43,859 nt of DNA from Sphaerobacter sp. (GTDB taxonomy: Bacteria > Chloroflexota > Chloroflexia > Thermomicrobiales > Thermomicrobiaceae), in the NCBI GenBank assembly GCA_029961075.1, contig JASBVL010000030.1, positions 1-43,859 on the forward strand, given 5' to 3'. Shown piece after piece: positions 15,731 to 23,478 of this stretch; within the stretch, counting starts at the first letter, position 1; each line of letters opens with the position of its first letter. The notes under the pieces are model-generated. The model was not told the origin of the DNA, ran no database searches, and worked only from the letters and a program-made list of their open reading frames with translations. Position numbers and translations under genes: made by a program.

Positions 15731-16702
15731 CTACTCCTCACCCCGCCCGGCGTAGAAGGCCACCACCCGGCGGGCGGTGGCCAGCACGCGCTGCCGCAGC
15801 GCCGGCGGGTCGAGCACCTCTACCGCGTCGCCGAAGCCGAGCACGTAGCCCACGGCGACCTCCTCCACGTCCGCCACCAGGTGCACGACCGCCCAGCCGT
15901 CGGCGGCCGGCGGCTCGATCCGCTCGGCGCGCACGTAGCCGGCGGCCGCGCCCAGCCGCGGCAGCGCCGCAGGCGCCGCCCGCAGCGTGAACGGGTAGCG
16001 CGGCAACTCGCGAACGAAGCGCGCGGTGGACTCCGCCCAGTAGGCCGCGAGGTCGAAGCCCTCGGGGCGGACGCACGGCTCGTCGGTGACCGTCACCGAC
16101 TGCACGCGCGACACACGGTAGGTCCGGACCTCCCCGTCGACGGCGGCGACGAGGTACCAGGGGCTCCCCTTGGCCACCAGCCCGAGGGGGTCGAGCTGCC
16201 GCTCGACGGTCGTGCCGTCGCCCCGGCGGTAGACGACCCGCACGCGCCGGTCCCGGCAGAGGGCATCCTGGAGCGCGGGCAGACAGGGCACCGGCTCCTC
16301 CCCCTGCCGCCAGCCGGAGGTGTCGATCAGCAGCCGCTGGCGCGCCCGCTCCGCCTCCCGGCGCTGCACGTCCGGCAGCGTCACCAGCAGCTTCAGCAGC
16401 GCCCCCTCGGCCGCCTCCCGGTACCCGAGGTCGGCCAGCGGGCGCACGGGCTGCGCCAGGAACAGCGCCTGGAGCTCCGGCTCGGTCAGGCCGGAGAGAT
16501 CGACGCGGTAGTCGTCCGGCAGCACCCAGCCGCCGCGCGCCCCCCGCTCGGCGTACACCGGCACCCCGGCCATGCTGAGCGCCTCCATGTCCCGCTGGAT
16601 CGTGCGCGGCGAGACCTCCAGCCGCTCCGCCAGCGCCCGCGCCGACATCCGCCGGTAGCGCTGCAGCAGCAACAGAATCGCCAGCAGCCGGCCCGCCCGC
16701 AT
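15731..16702 (-). CDS. HTH-WYL family transcriptional regulator
   Basis: A DeoR/YafY-type regulator of 323 residues: an N-terminal winged helix (MRAGRLLAILLLLQRYRRMS, then ARALAERLEVSPRTIQRDM as the recognition region), and a WYL domain around SPWYLVAAVDGEVRTYRV followed by a WCX-type C-terminus. WYL domains bind nucleic-acid or nucleotide ligands and often control DNA-damage or defence genes. The start at 16702 is chosen because GAGGAG lies just upstream; an ATG at 16720 is possible. The gene is divergent from the PPOX gene and probably controls it and itself. Stop is TAG. Confidence 0.88.
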   Translation of the reverse strand: MRAGRLLAILLLLQRYRRMSARALAERLEVSPRTIQRDMEALSMAGVPVYAERGARGGWVLPDDYRVDLSGLTEPELQALFLAQPVRPLADLGYREAAEGALLKLLVTLPDVQRREAERARQRLLIDTSGWRQGEEPVPCLPALQDALCRDRRVRVVYRRGDGTTVERQLDPLGLVAKGSPWYLVAAVDGEVRTYRVSRVQSVTVTDEPCVRPEGFDLAAYWAESTARFVRELPRYPFTLRAAPAALPRLGAAAGYVRAERIEPPAADGWAVVHLVADVEEVAVGYVLGFGDAVEVLDPPALRQRVLATARRVVAFYAGRGEE

Positions 16703-16764
16703 CGGCCCCTCCTCCCCCATCACCGGACATCGTAGCGCGGAAAAATATGACAGACGGTGGCCAG

Positions 16765-16781
16765 TATCGTGCCCTATCGTG
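16765..16781. promoter_or_regulatory. direct repeat TATCGTG in the divergent regulator/PPOX promoter region
   Basis: Two copies of TATCGTG start at 16765 and 16775, exactly 10 bp (one helical turn) apart, within the 133-bp gap between the divergent WYL regulator and PPOX genes. A further ATCGTAG occurs near 16730. This spacing fits a binding site contacted on one DNA face, plausibly by the WYL regulator. Inference only. Confidence 0.35.
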
Positions 16782-16835
16782 GGAGAGTCGTGCAGATCGG
16801 ACCCGAGCCGGGTCGAGCGAGCAGGAGGACGGCAC

Positions 16836-17354
16836 ATGAGCGAGCGATCGCACATCGGGCAGCGGGATGAGCCCCGGGCCAGCCGACCCTGGATGGAGGG
16901 GTACGGCGTCCCGGCGGAGGCCGACGGGATGCTCCCCTGGCAGTTCGCGGTCGAGCGTCTGGAGCAGTCGCGCAGCTACTGGATCGCGACGGCATCGCCC
17001 ACCGGGCAGCCGCACGCCGTGCCGGTCTGGGGTGCCTGGCTCGACGGCGCGGTCTACTTCTCCACGGCGCCGTCGTCCCGCACGGCCCGCAACCTGGCGG
17101 CGAATCCGGCGGTGGAGGTCCACCTGGAGAGCGGCGAGGAGGTGGTGGCGCTCGAAGGCGAGGCCCAGCCGGTGACCGCGATGGACGCCGAGACCTTCGC
17201 CCGCCTGGCCGACGCCTTCGCCGCCAAGTACGACGGCTACCGGCCGGAGCGCCCTGAGGGGTTCTACGTCGTGCGCCCACGGGTCGCCTACGGCTGGACC
17301 CTGGCCGACTTCCCCCGCAGCGTGACCCGTTGGCGGTTCGACGGGGTGTCGTAG
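16836..17354 (+). CDS. pyridoxamine 5'-phosphate oxidase-like (PPOX) FMN-binding protein
   Basis: A 172-residue split-barrel flavoprotein of the PPOX class. Its core reads SRSYWIATASPTGQPHAVPV, then VYFSTAPSSRTARNLAANP and VVALEGEAQPV, the usual order of barrel strands and the FMN phosphate-binding segment. Members bind FMN, F420 or haem and reduce or oxidise small molecules; the substrate here is unknown. The ATG at 16836 has AGGAGG at 7-nt spacing. It is divergently paired with the WYL regulator and followed by a GC-rich hairpin. Stop is TAG. Confidence 0.85.
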   Translation: MSERSHIGQRDEPRASRPWMEGYGVPAEADGMLPWQFAVERLEQSRSYWIATASPTGQPHAVPVWGAWLDGAVYFSTAPSSRTARNLAANPAVEVHLESGEEVVALEGEAQPVTAMDAETFARLADAFAAKYDGYRPERPEGFYVVRPRVAYGWTLADFPRSVTRWRFDGVS

Positions 17355-17391
17355 TCGCCCATCGTCCGCCGCACACCTGGCGGTCGGACCA

Positions 17392-17421
17392 GGGGGTATC
17401 GTCGGATCGGACGACACCCCC
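17392..17421 (+). terminator. hairpin after the PPOX gene
   Basis: A 12-bp stem with one mismatch (GGGGGTATCGTC at 17392-17403 against GACGACACCCCC at 17410-17421) closes a 6-nt loop, 37 nt after the PPOX stop. There is no T tract, so it would be an atypical intrinsic terminator, or insulate the following operator region. Confidence 0.5.
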
Positions 17422-17435
17422 ACCGAACTAGTGTT

Positions 17436-17477
17436 CTGTTACAACAAGGTAGACCTAGTGGAGGGTTGTTGTAACAG
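17436..17477. promoter_or_regulatory. perfect 12-bp inverted repeat upstream of the XRE regulator (operator)
   Basis: CTGTTACAACAA (17436-17447) and TTGTTGTAACAG (17466-17477) are exact reverse complements separated by 18 bp. The sequence is AT-rich in a very GC-rich region and ends 26 bp before the XRE-ImmA/IrrE start codon. Arm centres are 30 bp apart, about three helical turns, which fits cooperative binding of the XRE protein to its own promoter. A large-loop RNA hairpin is a less likely alternative. Confidence 0.7.
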
Positions 17478-17502
17478 GCACGTCGAGATGGTGGGGCGGC
17501 CG

Positions 17503-18723
17503 ATGGAGCGAGCAACGGGACTCGGCAGCCGGCTACGTGCCGCCCGTGAGTGGGCAGGATTCACGCAGGAGCAGGCAGCCGCCGCGCTCGGCGTCACCCA
17601 CACGCTGATCTGTTACTGGGAGAAGGATCGGCGCACCCCGGGCCTCGGCCATCTGACGCGGCTCGCCGAGATCTACGGCACGACCGTCGACGATCTGCTC
17701 GGGACTGCTGTCGCGAGGCCCTCAACCGAGCGCCCGACGCTCCTTTTCCGCGATCTGGGCGACATCGCGCCGCGGACCCGCACCAGACTGCGCCAGTGGC
17801 TTGCCTTCCTCGATGACTGGGCCGACTTGCTGGAGGAGTGTGGGGATACGCTCCCGGGCCCCGGGCACGCTCCCGTGCCGGCATGGCGGGGCCGCCGACC
17901 GCTCACTGATTCCCGAAGGACTCCGGCGCTGGCCGTCAAGGTCCGCGAGCACTACGGCCTCGGGTTGGACGCGATCCCGGACCTCCTCGCCTTTCTGGAT
18001 CAGCAGCGCGTGCTGGTGTATCGCGTGGCCCTCGACCCGCTCGATGTGCCGGGCAGCATCTCTGGCGCCTTCTGCAACCACCCCCGGCTGGGCTGCTGCG
18101 CCCTGGTCAACACTCGGACGACGCCGGGTCGGCAGACCTTCACGCTCGCTCATGAGCTCGCGCACGCCCTGTTTCACTACCAGGAGCCAGGAGTGCTCTG
18201 TCGCGCGGGCGCCCCGGACGCTAAAGAGCGGTTCGCCAACCGGTTCGCCGCGCACTTCCTCGTGCCGCGGGGAGGGTTACGTCGTGTCGTGAAGCGTCTC
18301 GGCGGTGGCTCCGTGGCCGACCCGCACGCGGTGATCCGGTTGCAGCAGTACTTCGGCGTGAGCTACGCGACGATGCTGAACCGGCTGCTGGATGAACGCT
18401 ATCTCACCCCGGCGCAGTACGCGGAGTATCGGCAGCTCAGCCCGTCCGCGTTGGCGTCGAACCTCGGGATCGAGAGCGACGTGTACCGGCAGCCGTCCCC
18501 GGCGCCAGACGGCGTCTCACTGGAGACGTACCCGCCGTCGGTGCTGGAGCGGGTGTGGGCGTTGATCGAGTCGGACGACCTCAGCCCGGCGGCCGCGGCG
18601 TCCCTGCTCCGTGTCGCACAGGACGACATCCTGCGCGGGCTTCTCGCGCCGCTACGGCCGGCCACCGATGCGGAGCGGCAGGAGTTCGCCGAGCTCCCGG
18701 CCCCCGCCACCTCCGCGGCGTGA
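17503..18723 (+). CDS. XRE-family regulator with ImmA/IrrE metallopeptidase domain
   Basis: A 406-residue protein with an N-terminal HTH_3 domain (residues about 5-66, with FTQEQAAAALGVTHTLICYW as the helix-turn-helix) and a zinc-peptidase domain of the ImmA/IrrE (COG2856) type, whose HELAH motif is at residues 217-221 in TFTLAHELAHALFHYQEPG. Such proteins cleave repressors in mobile elements or act as antitoxin-like regulators. A C-terminal 100-residue extension follows. ATG 17503 is chosen because GGTGGGG lies 7 nt upstream; ATG 17488 is possible. A perfect inverted repeat lies just upstream. The PIN-like gene follows 13 bp after the stop, so the two form an operon. Confidence 0.88.
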   Translation: MERATGLGSRLRAAREWAGFTQEQAAAALGVTHTLICYWEKDRRTPGLGHLTRLAEIYGTTVDDLLGTAVARPSTERPTLLFRDLGDIAPRTRTRLRQWLAFLDDWADLLEECGDTLPGPGHAPVPAWRGRRPLTDSRRTPALAVKVREHYGLGLDAIPDLLAFLDQQRVLVYRVALDPLDVPGSISGAFCNHPRLGCCALVNTRTTPGRQTFTLAHELAHALFHYQEPGVLCRAGAPDAKERFANRFAAHFLVPRGGLRRVVKRLGGGSVADPHAVIRLQQYFGVSYATMLNRLLDERYLTPAQYAEYRQLSPSALASNLGIESDVYRQPSPAPDGVSLETYPPSVLERVWALIESDDLSPAAAASLLRVAQDDILRGLLAPLRPATDAERQEFAELPAPATSAA

Positions 18724-18736
18724 CGGAGTGCACACG

Positions 18737-19402
18737 ATGACGGGCGGCCCTTCGGGCAGCACTCCGTGCGTGGTGGACAACATGGTGCTGGCGATGTTCG
18801 TGGACGCTGGCCACGCGCCGCTCCTCGTCGCACTGGCAAGCGGTGGGTTGTACATCACACCGACCATTCTCGACCCCAGCGAGTGCCCGCCGTACGCTGC
18901 CCAACCAGTGAGTGAGTTCGCCAAGGGGATCTACCGTGCCCAGCCCAACCCCACCGACCCGATCCATGCCCAGCGCGTTCAGCATCGCACCGCCTTCATC
19001 CAGGCCATCCACGGCTCGTGGCAGCCGGTCAGGCTCTCGCAACGGCAACTGACGCTCGCCCACTACCTCCAGTCGCGCCAGGCCCGGGACGATGCTCGTG
19101 CGCGGGACCCGGGCGTCCGGGTCAAGCGCATCGACCCGGGCGAGGCGGAGTGCGCCGCTGTCGCCCTGATGCGCGGCTGGGAGTTATGGACCGACGACGG
19201 CGGCATCATCAGCCTGCTGCAGGTGCGGTACCCCCAGTGCCAGGTGGTGCGGACCTGTGCCCCGCTCATGCGTGCCGTCGCGCGCGGACTCATCCCCTGC
19301 GCAGATGCCGCGCATCTCTACAACGACATCTTCACGGCGCAGCTTGGGCTGCGGACGCAGCTCTCGCTGTACTGCCACGGGGAACACGCCACCTGCCGCT
19401 GA
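18737..19402 (+). CDS. PIN-like domain protein downstream of XRE-ImmA/IrrE
   Basis: A 221-residue protein. The N-terminal CVVDNMVLAMFVDAG supplies an Asp (residue 14) as in PIN nucleases; centrally LYITPTILDPSE, and towards the C-terminus RIDPGEAECAAVALMRGWEL with WTDDGG give the remaining acidic residues in the expected order. PIN domains are Mg-dependent ribonucleases and frequent toxins. It follows the XRE-ImmA/IrrE gene after 13 bp with a GGAG site. The insertion between strands is longer than in VapC proteins. A toxin role with the upstream gene as control or antitoxin is inference from linkage; the family call is moderately sure. Confidence 0.65.
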   Translation: MTGGPSGSTPCVVDNMVLAMFVDAGHAPLLVALASGGLYITPTILDPSECPPYAAQPVSEFAKGIYRAQPNPTDPIHAQRVQHRTAFIQAIHGSWQPVRLSQRQLTLAHYLQSRQARDDARARDPGVRVKRIDPGEAECAAVALMRGWELWTDDGGIISLLQVRYPQCQVVRTCAPLMRAVARGLIPCADAAHLYNDIFTAQLGLRTQLSLYCHGEHATCR

Positions 19403-19412
19403 AGGCCCCGGC

Positions 19413-20594
19413 CTACCCCGCCCTCACCGGTGTGGGCAGGAAGCGCGCGGCGACCTCGTTGGCCAGCAGCAGGCCGCGGCGGGTGAGGCGCACCCGCTCG
19501 CCGTCCCACGCCAGCAGGCCGAGGCGGGCGAGGTCGTCGAGCTCCCGGCCGTAGACGGCCGCCAGATCCCGGCCGTGGCGCGCGGCGAAGGCGGTCGCCG
19601 AGACGCCCTCCTCGGGCAGCCGCAGCCCGAGCATCATCGTCTCGGCCATGGCGGTCGCCTCGTCCAGCTCCTCGCGCTCGGCGATGGGCAGGCGCCCGTC
19701 GCGGACCGCGGCGATGTAGCGCGCCGGAAGGCGGATGTTGCTGGAGCGGACGTGGTCGATGTGGGCGTGGGCGCCCGCGCCGAGGCCCAGGTAGTGGCCG
19801 TTGCGCCAGTAGAGCAGGTTGTGCCGCGAGCGGTGCTGCGGCGTGCGCGCCCAGTTGGACACCTCGTAGTGGTGCCAGCCGGCCGCGGCGAGCCGGTCCA
19901 GCGCCCGCTCGTACATGTCGGCCGTGGCGTCCTCGTCGGGCACCGTCAGGATGCCGCGCTGGACGGCGCGCGCGTAGGGGGTGCCCGGCTCGACGATGAG
20001 GGAGTAGAGCGACAGGTGGTCCGGCTGCCAGCGGAGGATGCTGTCCAGGTCGTCCTCCCACTCGGCCAGCGTCTGCCCCGGCCAGCCGAAGATGAAGTCG
20101 ACGCTGAAGTTGTCCACCCCGGCCGCCCGGGCCGCGGCCAGCGCCCGCTCCGGCACGTCCGGCTTGTGGGCGCGGCCCAGCACCTTCAGCCCCCGCGCCT
20201 GCTGCGTCTGCACGCCCAGGCTGATGCGGTTCACCCCCGCCTGGAGGAACCCGGCCAGCGTCTCGGCGTCGATGGTCTCCGGGTTGGCCTCCAAGGAGAT
20301 CTCGGCATCGTCGGGCAGGGGGAAGCGCGCCCGCACCGCCTCGATCAGGCGGGCGACGAGCTCCGGCGGAAGGAGCGACGGCGTGCCGCCGCCAAAGAAG
20401 ATCGTCTGCGCCGGGCGGGGGCCGAGCGCCGCCAGCGTCAGGTCCATCTCCCCGATCAGCGCGTCAACGTAGTCCGGGATCAGGTGCTCCTGGTGAGCAT
20501 AGGTGTTGAAGTCGCAGTAGGGGCAGATGCGGGTGCAGAAGGGAATGTGGATGTAGACGCCGAGCGGGGCGTCGGCCGGCAGCGGCGCGGTCAC
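19413..20594 (-). CDS. hemW: HemW-like radical SAM protein
   Basis: A 393-residue radical SAM protein of the HemW group, long annotated as oxygen-independent coproporphyrinogen III oxidase but shown in other bacteria to be a haem chaperone. The 4Fe-4S motif is CTRICPYC at residues 20-27 in IPFCTRICPYCDFNTYAH; GGGTPSLLP, EANPETID and VDFIFGWPGQT follow, as does a C-terminal HemN-like domain. HemN's additional N-terminal Cys is absent as expected. No ATG precedes the cluster; a GTG at 20594 with AGGAGA upstream is the best start. Stop is TAG. Confidence 0.9.
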   Translation of the reverse strand: MTAPLPADAPLGVYIHIPFCTRICPYCDFNTYAHQEHLIPDYVDALIGEMDLTLAALGPRPAQTIFFGGGTPSLLPPELVARLIEAVRARFPLPDDAEISLEANPETIDAETLAGFLQAGVNRISLGVQTQQARGLKVLGRAHKPDVPERALAAARAAGVDNFSVDFIFGWPGQTLAEWEDDLDSILRWQPDHLSLYSLIVEPGTPYARAVQRGILTVPDEDATADMYERALDRLAAAGWHHYEVSNWARTPQHRSRHNLLYWRNGHYLGLGAGAHAHIDHVRSSNIRLPARYIAAVRDGRLPIAEREELDEATAMAETMMLGLRLPEEGVSATAFAARHGRDLAAVYGRELDDLARLGLLAWDGERVRLTRRGLLLANEVAARFLPTPVRAG

Positions 20595-20621
20595 GGCGGC
20601 GATGCTCTCCTGCGATCCGGC

Positions 20622-20645
20622 GCGGGCCGGTGCGCGCCGGCCCGC
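20622..20645 (-). promoter_or_regulatory. GC hairpin in the hemW 5' untranslated region
   Basis: A perfect 9-bp stem (GCGGGCCGG / CCGGCCCGC) with a 6-nt loop lies 28 nt upstream of the hemW GTG and just downstream of a TATACT hexamer (20669-20674, minus strand) that may be its -10. It could affect translation or be an unrelated GC palindrome. Confidence 0.4.
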
Positions 20646-20685
20646 CCGTGACGGTTCGTATCCAGCAAAGTATACCGCGGCGCGG

Positions 20686-21387
20686 CTACTCCAGCTCGAC
20701 GGCGAGGAAGGCCTCGGCCAGCGCCAGGCCGGCCGGGCGGCCCGCCTCCTCGGCCCACCGGCGCAGCCGCGGGTGCAGGCCGCCGGGGAAGGCCCCGGCC
20801 TGGCTGACATGCTGCTCCAGCGCCGCGATCTTCCGCTCGAACACGGGCGCGATGTCGACGAAGGTGTCCGGCTGGTCGCTGCCGAACAGGAGCGCCCGCC
20901 CCACCACGTGCGGCGCCAGCCCGGCCGCGACCTGCTCCGGGAAGAAGGTCGCCAGCCGGCAGGCGGGGAAGGCGGCCGCCAGCGTAGCCGCGCCGACGGC
21001 CCGGTGGTCCGGGTGCTGACGGTAGCGGCGCGTCAGCGGGTCGTGGGTCACGATCAGGTCGGGGCGGAAGCGGCGGATCTCCGCCGTCAGCCGCGCGCGC
21101 AGCTCCAGCGTGTCGAATACCTCGCCGTCGGTCAGACGGAGGAAGGTGACGTCGCTGACCCCGAGCGCACGGGCCGATACCTCCTGCTCGGCCTCGCGTC
21201 GGCGGCTGAAGGCCAGCGGGTCCGCCGCGGGATCGGGCATGCCCTTGTCGCCCGAGGTGACCACCACGTAGGCGACGACCGTGCCGGCCGCGGTCCAGCG
21301 CGCGACCGTCCCGCCGCAGAAGAAGTCGGGGTCGTCCGGGTGCGCCCCGACGATCAGCACCCGCGAGGCCGCGGGCAGATCAGCCAT
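20686..21387 (-). CDS. LmbE/PIG-L family deacetylase
   Basis: A 233-residue zinc-dependent N-acetylglucosaminyl deacetylase-like enzyme. AHPDDPDFFCGG (residues 15-26) matches the AHPDD zinc motif, with Asp in place of the common Glu after DDP; RQHPDHRAVG provides the further zinc His. Family members deacetylate GlcNAc-inositol (mycothiol), bacillithiol precursors or antibiotic sugars; none of these pathways is visible here, so the substrate is unknown. The ATG at 21387 has GGGGGAG upstream. It may be cotranscribed with hemW, which starts 91 bp downstream. Stop is TAG. Confidence 0.88.
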   Translation of the reverse strand: MADLPAASRVLIVGAHPDDPDFFCGGTVARWTAAGTVVAYVVVTSGDKGMPDPAADPLAFSRRREAEQEVSARALGVSDVTFLRLTDGEVFDTLELRARLTAEIRRFRPDLIVTHDPLTRRYRQHPDHRAVGAATLAAAFPACRLATFFPEQVAAGLAPHVVGRALLFGSDQPDTFVDIAPVFERKIAALEQHVSQAGAFPGGLHPRLRRWAEEAGRPAGLALAEAFLAVELE

Positions 21388-21763
21388 CGTCTCCCCCCTT
21401 CCCCCATCCGGTGGCGTGCGACCGGCACGGCCCCACTCTACCGCGGCCCCGGGCGGCGCGCCAGGGTGCCGGGCGCGCCGGCACGACGGAGCACCGGCGT
21501 CGAACGGAGCCTCGCTGGTCCCGGTATGGTCGGGGGGTGCCGGATATCCTTCTGTGTCCAACGCGGGCGGCTCCGTGCGGCACCAGGCCCGCCCGGAAAT
21601 GCCGGGGCAACCCTCCCATGCGCGCGAGGGAACGAGGCCCGACCGGGCAGGCGACGGACGGGAGCCGGCCAGGAGGCCGGCGCTCCACGCCGCGACGGGG
21701 GCCGGCGGGCCGTATGCTCAGCGGCGCGCTCGGCACTCGGGCCAGCAGGGGAAGGATGCCAAG
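21388..21763. other. repeat-bearing intergenic region before the GT39 remnant
   Basis: No credible gene is seen. The region contains a full dispersed hairpin (21662-21688) and a partial relative ACGGAGCACCGGCGTCG (21486-21502), the latter matching the truncated copy near 9243 at 14 of 17 positions. The last 40 bp hold the ribosome binding site of the GT39 remnant. Confidence 0.55.
21662..21688. repeat. dispersed hairpin repeat, copy B
   Basis: This 27-bp element is the inverted counterpart of 9275-9301 with two differences, both in the loop-closing base pair. The hairpin has seven stem pairs and an AGGA loop on the plus strand. The stem is conserved while its closing pair is swapped, as expected of a structure kept by pairing. 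Confidence 0.75.
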
Positions 21764-22688
21764 GTGGGATCGCCGTCGGCGTCGCAGCCAGCCGTGGCTG
21801 CGTCGACGGTCAGTCGGCGGCGGACGCTGCTGGGCGCGAACGCCCTGCTGGCCCTGCTGGCCGTGGTGAAGCTCGCCGCCCACCTCGCGGTGGCGGGGAA
21901 CTACGGCTACTTCCGCGACGAGCTGTACTACCTGGCCGCCGGCCGGCACCGCACCCTCGGTTAGGCCTACTTCCTCGCGCCGGCCTACCCGATGCTCTTC
22001 GCCGGTGGCGCGGTGCTCGTCGAGCGCGCGACCCAGCGCGGGGCGCTCCGGGGTCTGCGCACGGCCTACCCGGTGCTGCTCGTCGTAAGCGGGCTGCTGC
22101 TTGCCCCGGTCGCCCTGCCGATCCTCGCGCCCGCCACCTGGGTGCGGTACTACGGCTTCGTGACCGGCGCCACGGCCCAGGAGCGGGCCCATCAGCGCGG
22201 GGCACCGCCGCAGTGGCTGGGCGACCGGTACGGCTGGGAGACGCTGGTCGCGACCGTCGCCGAGGTCTACCACGCGCTGCCGCCGGAGGAGCGCGCCCGC
22301 GCCTGCCTCTTCACCAGCAACTACGGTGAGGCGGGGGCCATCGACCGCTTCGGCCCGGCGCACGGGCTGCCTCAGGCCATCAGCGGGCACAACAGCTACT
22401 ACCTGTGGGGCCCCGGGACCTGCACCGGTGAGGTGGTCATCACGGTCGGCATCCCGCGCGACGATCTGGCCGCGTTCTTCGGCGAGGTGACGCCGGCCGC
22501 GACGGTGACCTGCGACGCCTGCATGCCCGAGGAGCACGACCTGCCGGTCCTGGTGGCCAGGGCGCCGCGCCAGCCGATCGAGCAGCTCTGGCCGCAGGTG
22601 AAGCACTTCACCGGGTCGTGGTTGACCAGCATGCGGATGTCGTCGACGCGATCGAGCAGCTCTGGCCGCAGGTGAAGCACTTCACCTG
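21764..22688 (+). pseudogene. GT39-type membrane glycosyltransferase remnant
   Basis: The beginning (GTG 21764, after GGGGAAGGA) encodes a membrane start, ALLALLAVVKLAAHLAVAGN, followed by YGYFRDELYYLAAGRH, the extracytoplasmic first loop of PMT/GT39 proteins. After TLG a TAG (21962-21964) appears, and the same frame continues with AYFLAPAYPMLFAGGAVLVE and then RARACLFTSNYGEAGAIDRF, which belong to the C-terminal part of the family. Roughly 270 residues of transmembrane core are missing, so a large in-frame deletion plus a nonsense codon destroyed the gene. The 3' end is also disturbed by a duplicated 38-bp segment that shifts the reading frame. Confidence 0.8.
22575..22686. repeat. 38-bp direct duplication at the 3' end of the GT39 remnant
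   Basis: The sequence beginning CGATCGAGCAGCTCTGGCCG is present at 22575-22612 and again identically at 22649-22686. The period is 74 bp, not a multiple of three. The first copy reads through in the GT39 frame (IEQLWPQVKHFTGSW); the second copy, read in another frame, ends with a natural HFT-stop. The duplication therefore altered the original C-terminus. Confidence 0.9.
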
Positions 22689-22823
22689 ATCGACCGGCCG
22701 CCGCGCCGGCTCCCTATCGACGCCTGCGCCCCCGGCCGGCAGCGGGGTGACGGCGCGCAGGCGCCGTGGTAGTGTCCCGGTACGCCGGTGCAGGGTGCGG
22801 CGGCCCGGAGGGGGGCGGACGCG

Positions 22824-23447
22824 ATGACGACCTATCGCGCGACGTGCGAGATCCCGGAGCTGGTGCAGCGTGCGCTGGCGCTGGCCGCGGAAACAGGGTT
22901 CACCCAGTCATGCACCCCCGAGGTCGGGCGCCTGCTGCGCGTGCTGGCCGCCCAGGTGCGGGGCGGCGTCATCGGCGAGATCGGGACCGGCTGCGGCGTG
23001 GGCACCGCCTGGATGGCGAGCGCGCTCCCGTCCACCACGCGGCTCGTCACGGTCGAACTCGACGCCGAGCGTGCCGCCGCCGTGCGCGCGCTGCTGCGCC
23101 CGTGCCCCGGCGTGACGGTGCTGGCGGGCGACTGGCACGCGCTGCTCCCCTACGGCCCGTTCGACCTGCTCTTCGCGGACGGCGGCAAGGCGAAGGAGCG
23201 CGAGCCCGAGACCCTGCTGCGTGCCCTGCGCCCCGGCGGTCTGGTCGTCCTCGACGACCTCACCCCGGAGGAGCACTGGCCGCCTGAGTGGCGGGGCCAG
23301 CCCGACCCGGTGCGGCAGTTCTGGTTGAACGACCCGCGCCTGCTCGCGACCGAGCTGCTGGTCACCCCCACGGCCAGCGTCATCCTGGCCACACGCCGGC
23401 CGGGGGTCCCGGACACCGGCGCCGGCACTTCCGCCACGGACGACTGA
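22824..23447 (+). CDS. SAM-dependent methyltransferase (O-methyltransferase-like)
   Basis: A 207-residue class I methyltransferase. Motif I is VIGEIGTGCGVGTAWMAS, followed by an acidic end of strand 2 (VTVELDAERAAAVRALL), FDLLFADGGKAKEREPETLL and GGLVVLDDLTPEEHWPPEW, all in the order of the COMT-like fold. It is a distant relative of the enzyme at 13995-14636. Start ATG 22824 follows a strong GGAGGGGGG site. The substrate is unknown. The downstream DDN-type gene starts 31 bp after the stop, so the two are probably cotranscribed. Confidence 0.85.
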   Translation: MTTYRATCEIPELVQRALALAAETGFTQSCTPEVGRLLRVLAAQVRGGVIGEIGTGCGVGTAWMASALPSTTRLVTVELDAERAAAVRALLRPCPGVTVLAGDWHALLPYGPFDLLFADGGKAKEREPETLLRALRPGGLVVLDDLTPEEHWPPEWRGQPDPVRQFWLNDPRLLATELLVTPTASVILATRRPGVPDTGAGTSATDD

Positions 23448-23478
23448 GCGGGGCGCCCCCCCGCGGAGGCGCACCAGG

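Noticed and set aside
7965..22688. TAG as a recoded sense codon in this genome
   Set aside because: zwf, hemW, the LmbE gene, the WYL regulator, the PPOX gene and cpaB end naturally with TAG, so amber is a normal stop here.
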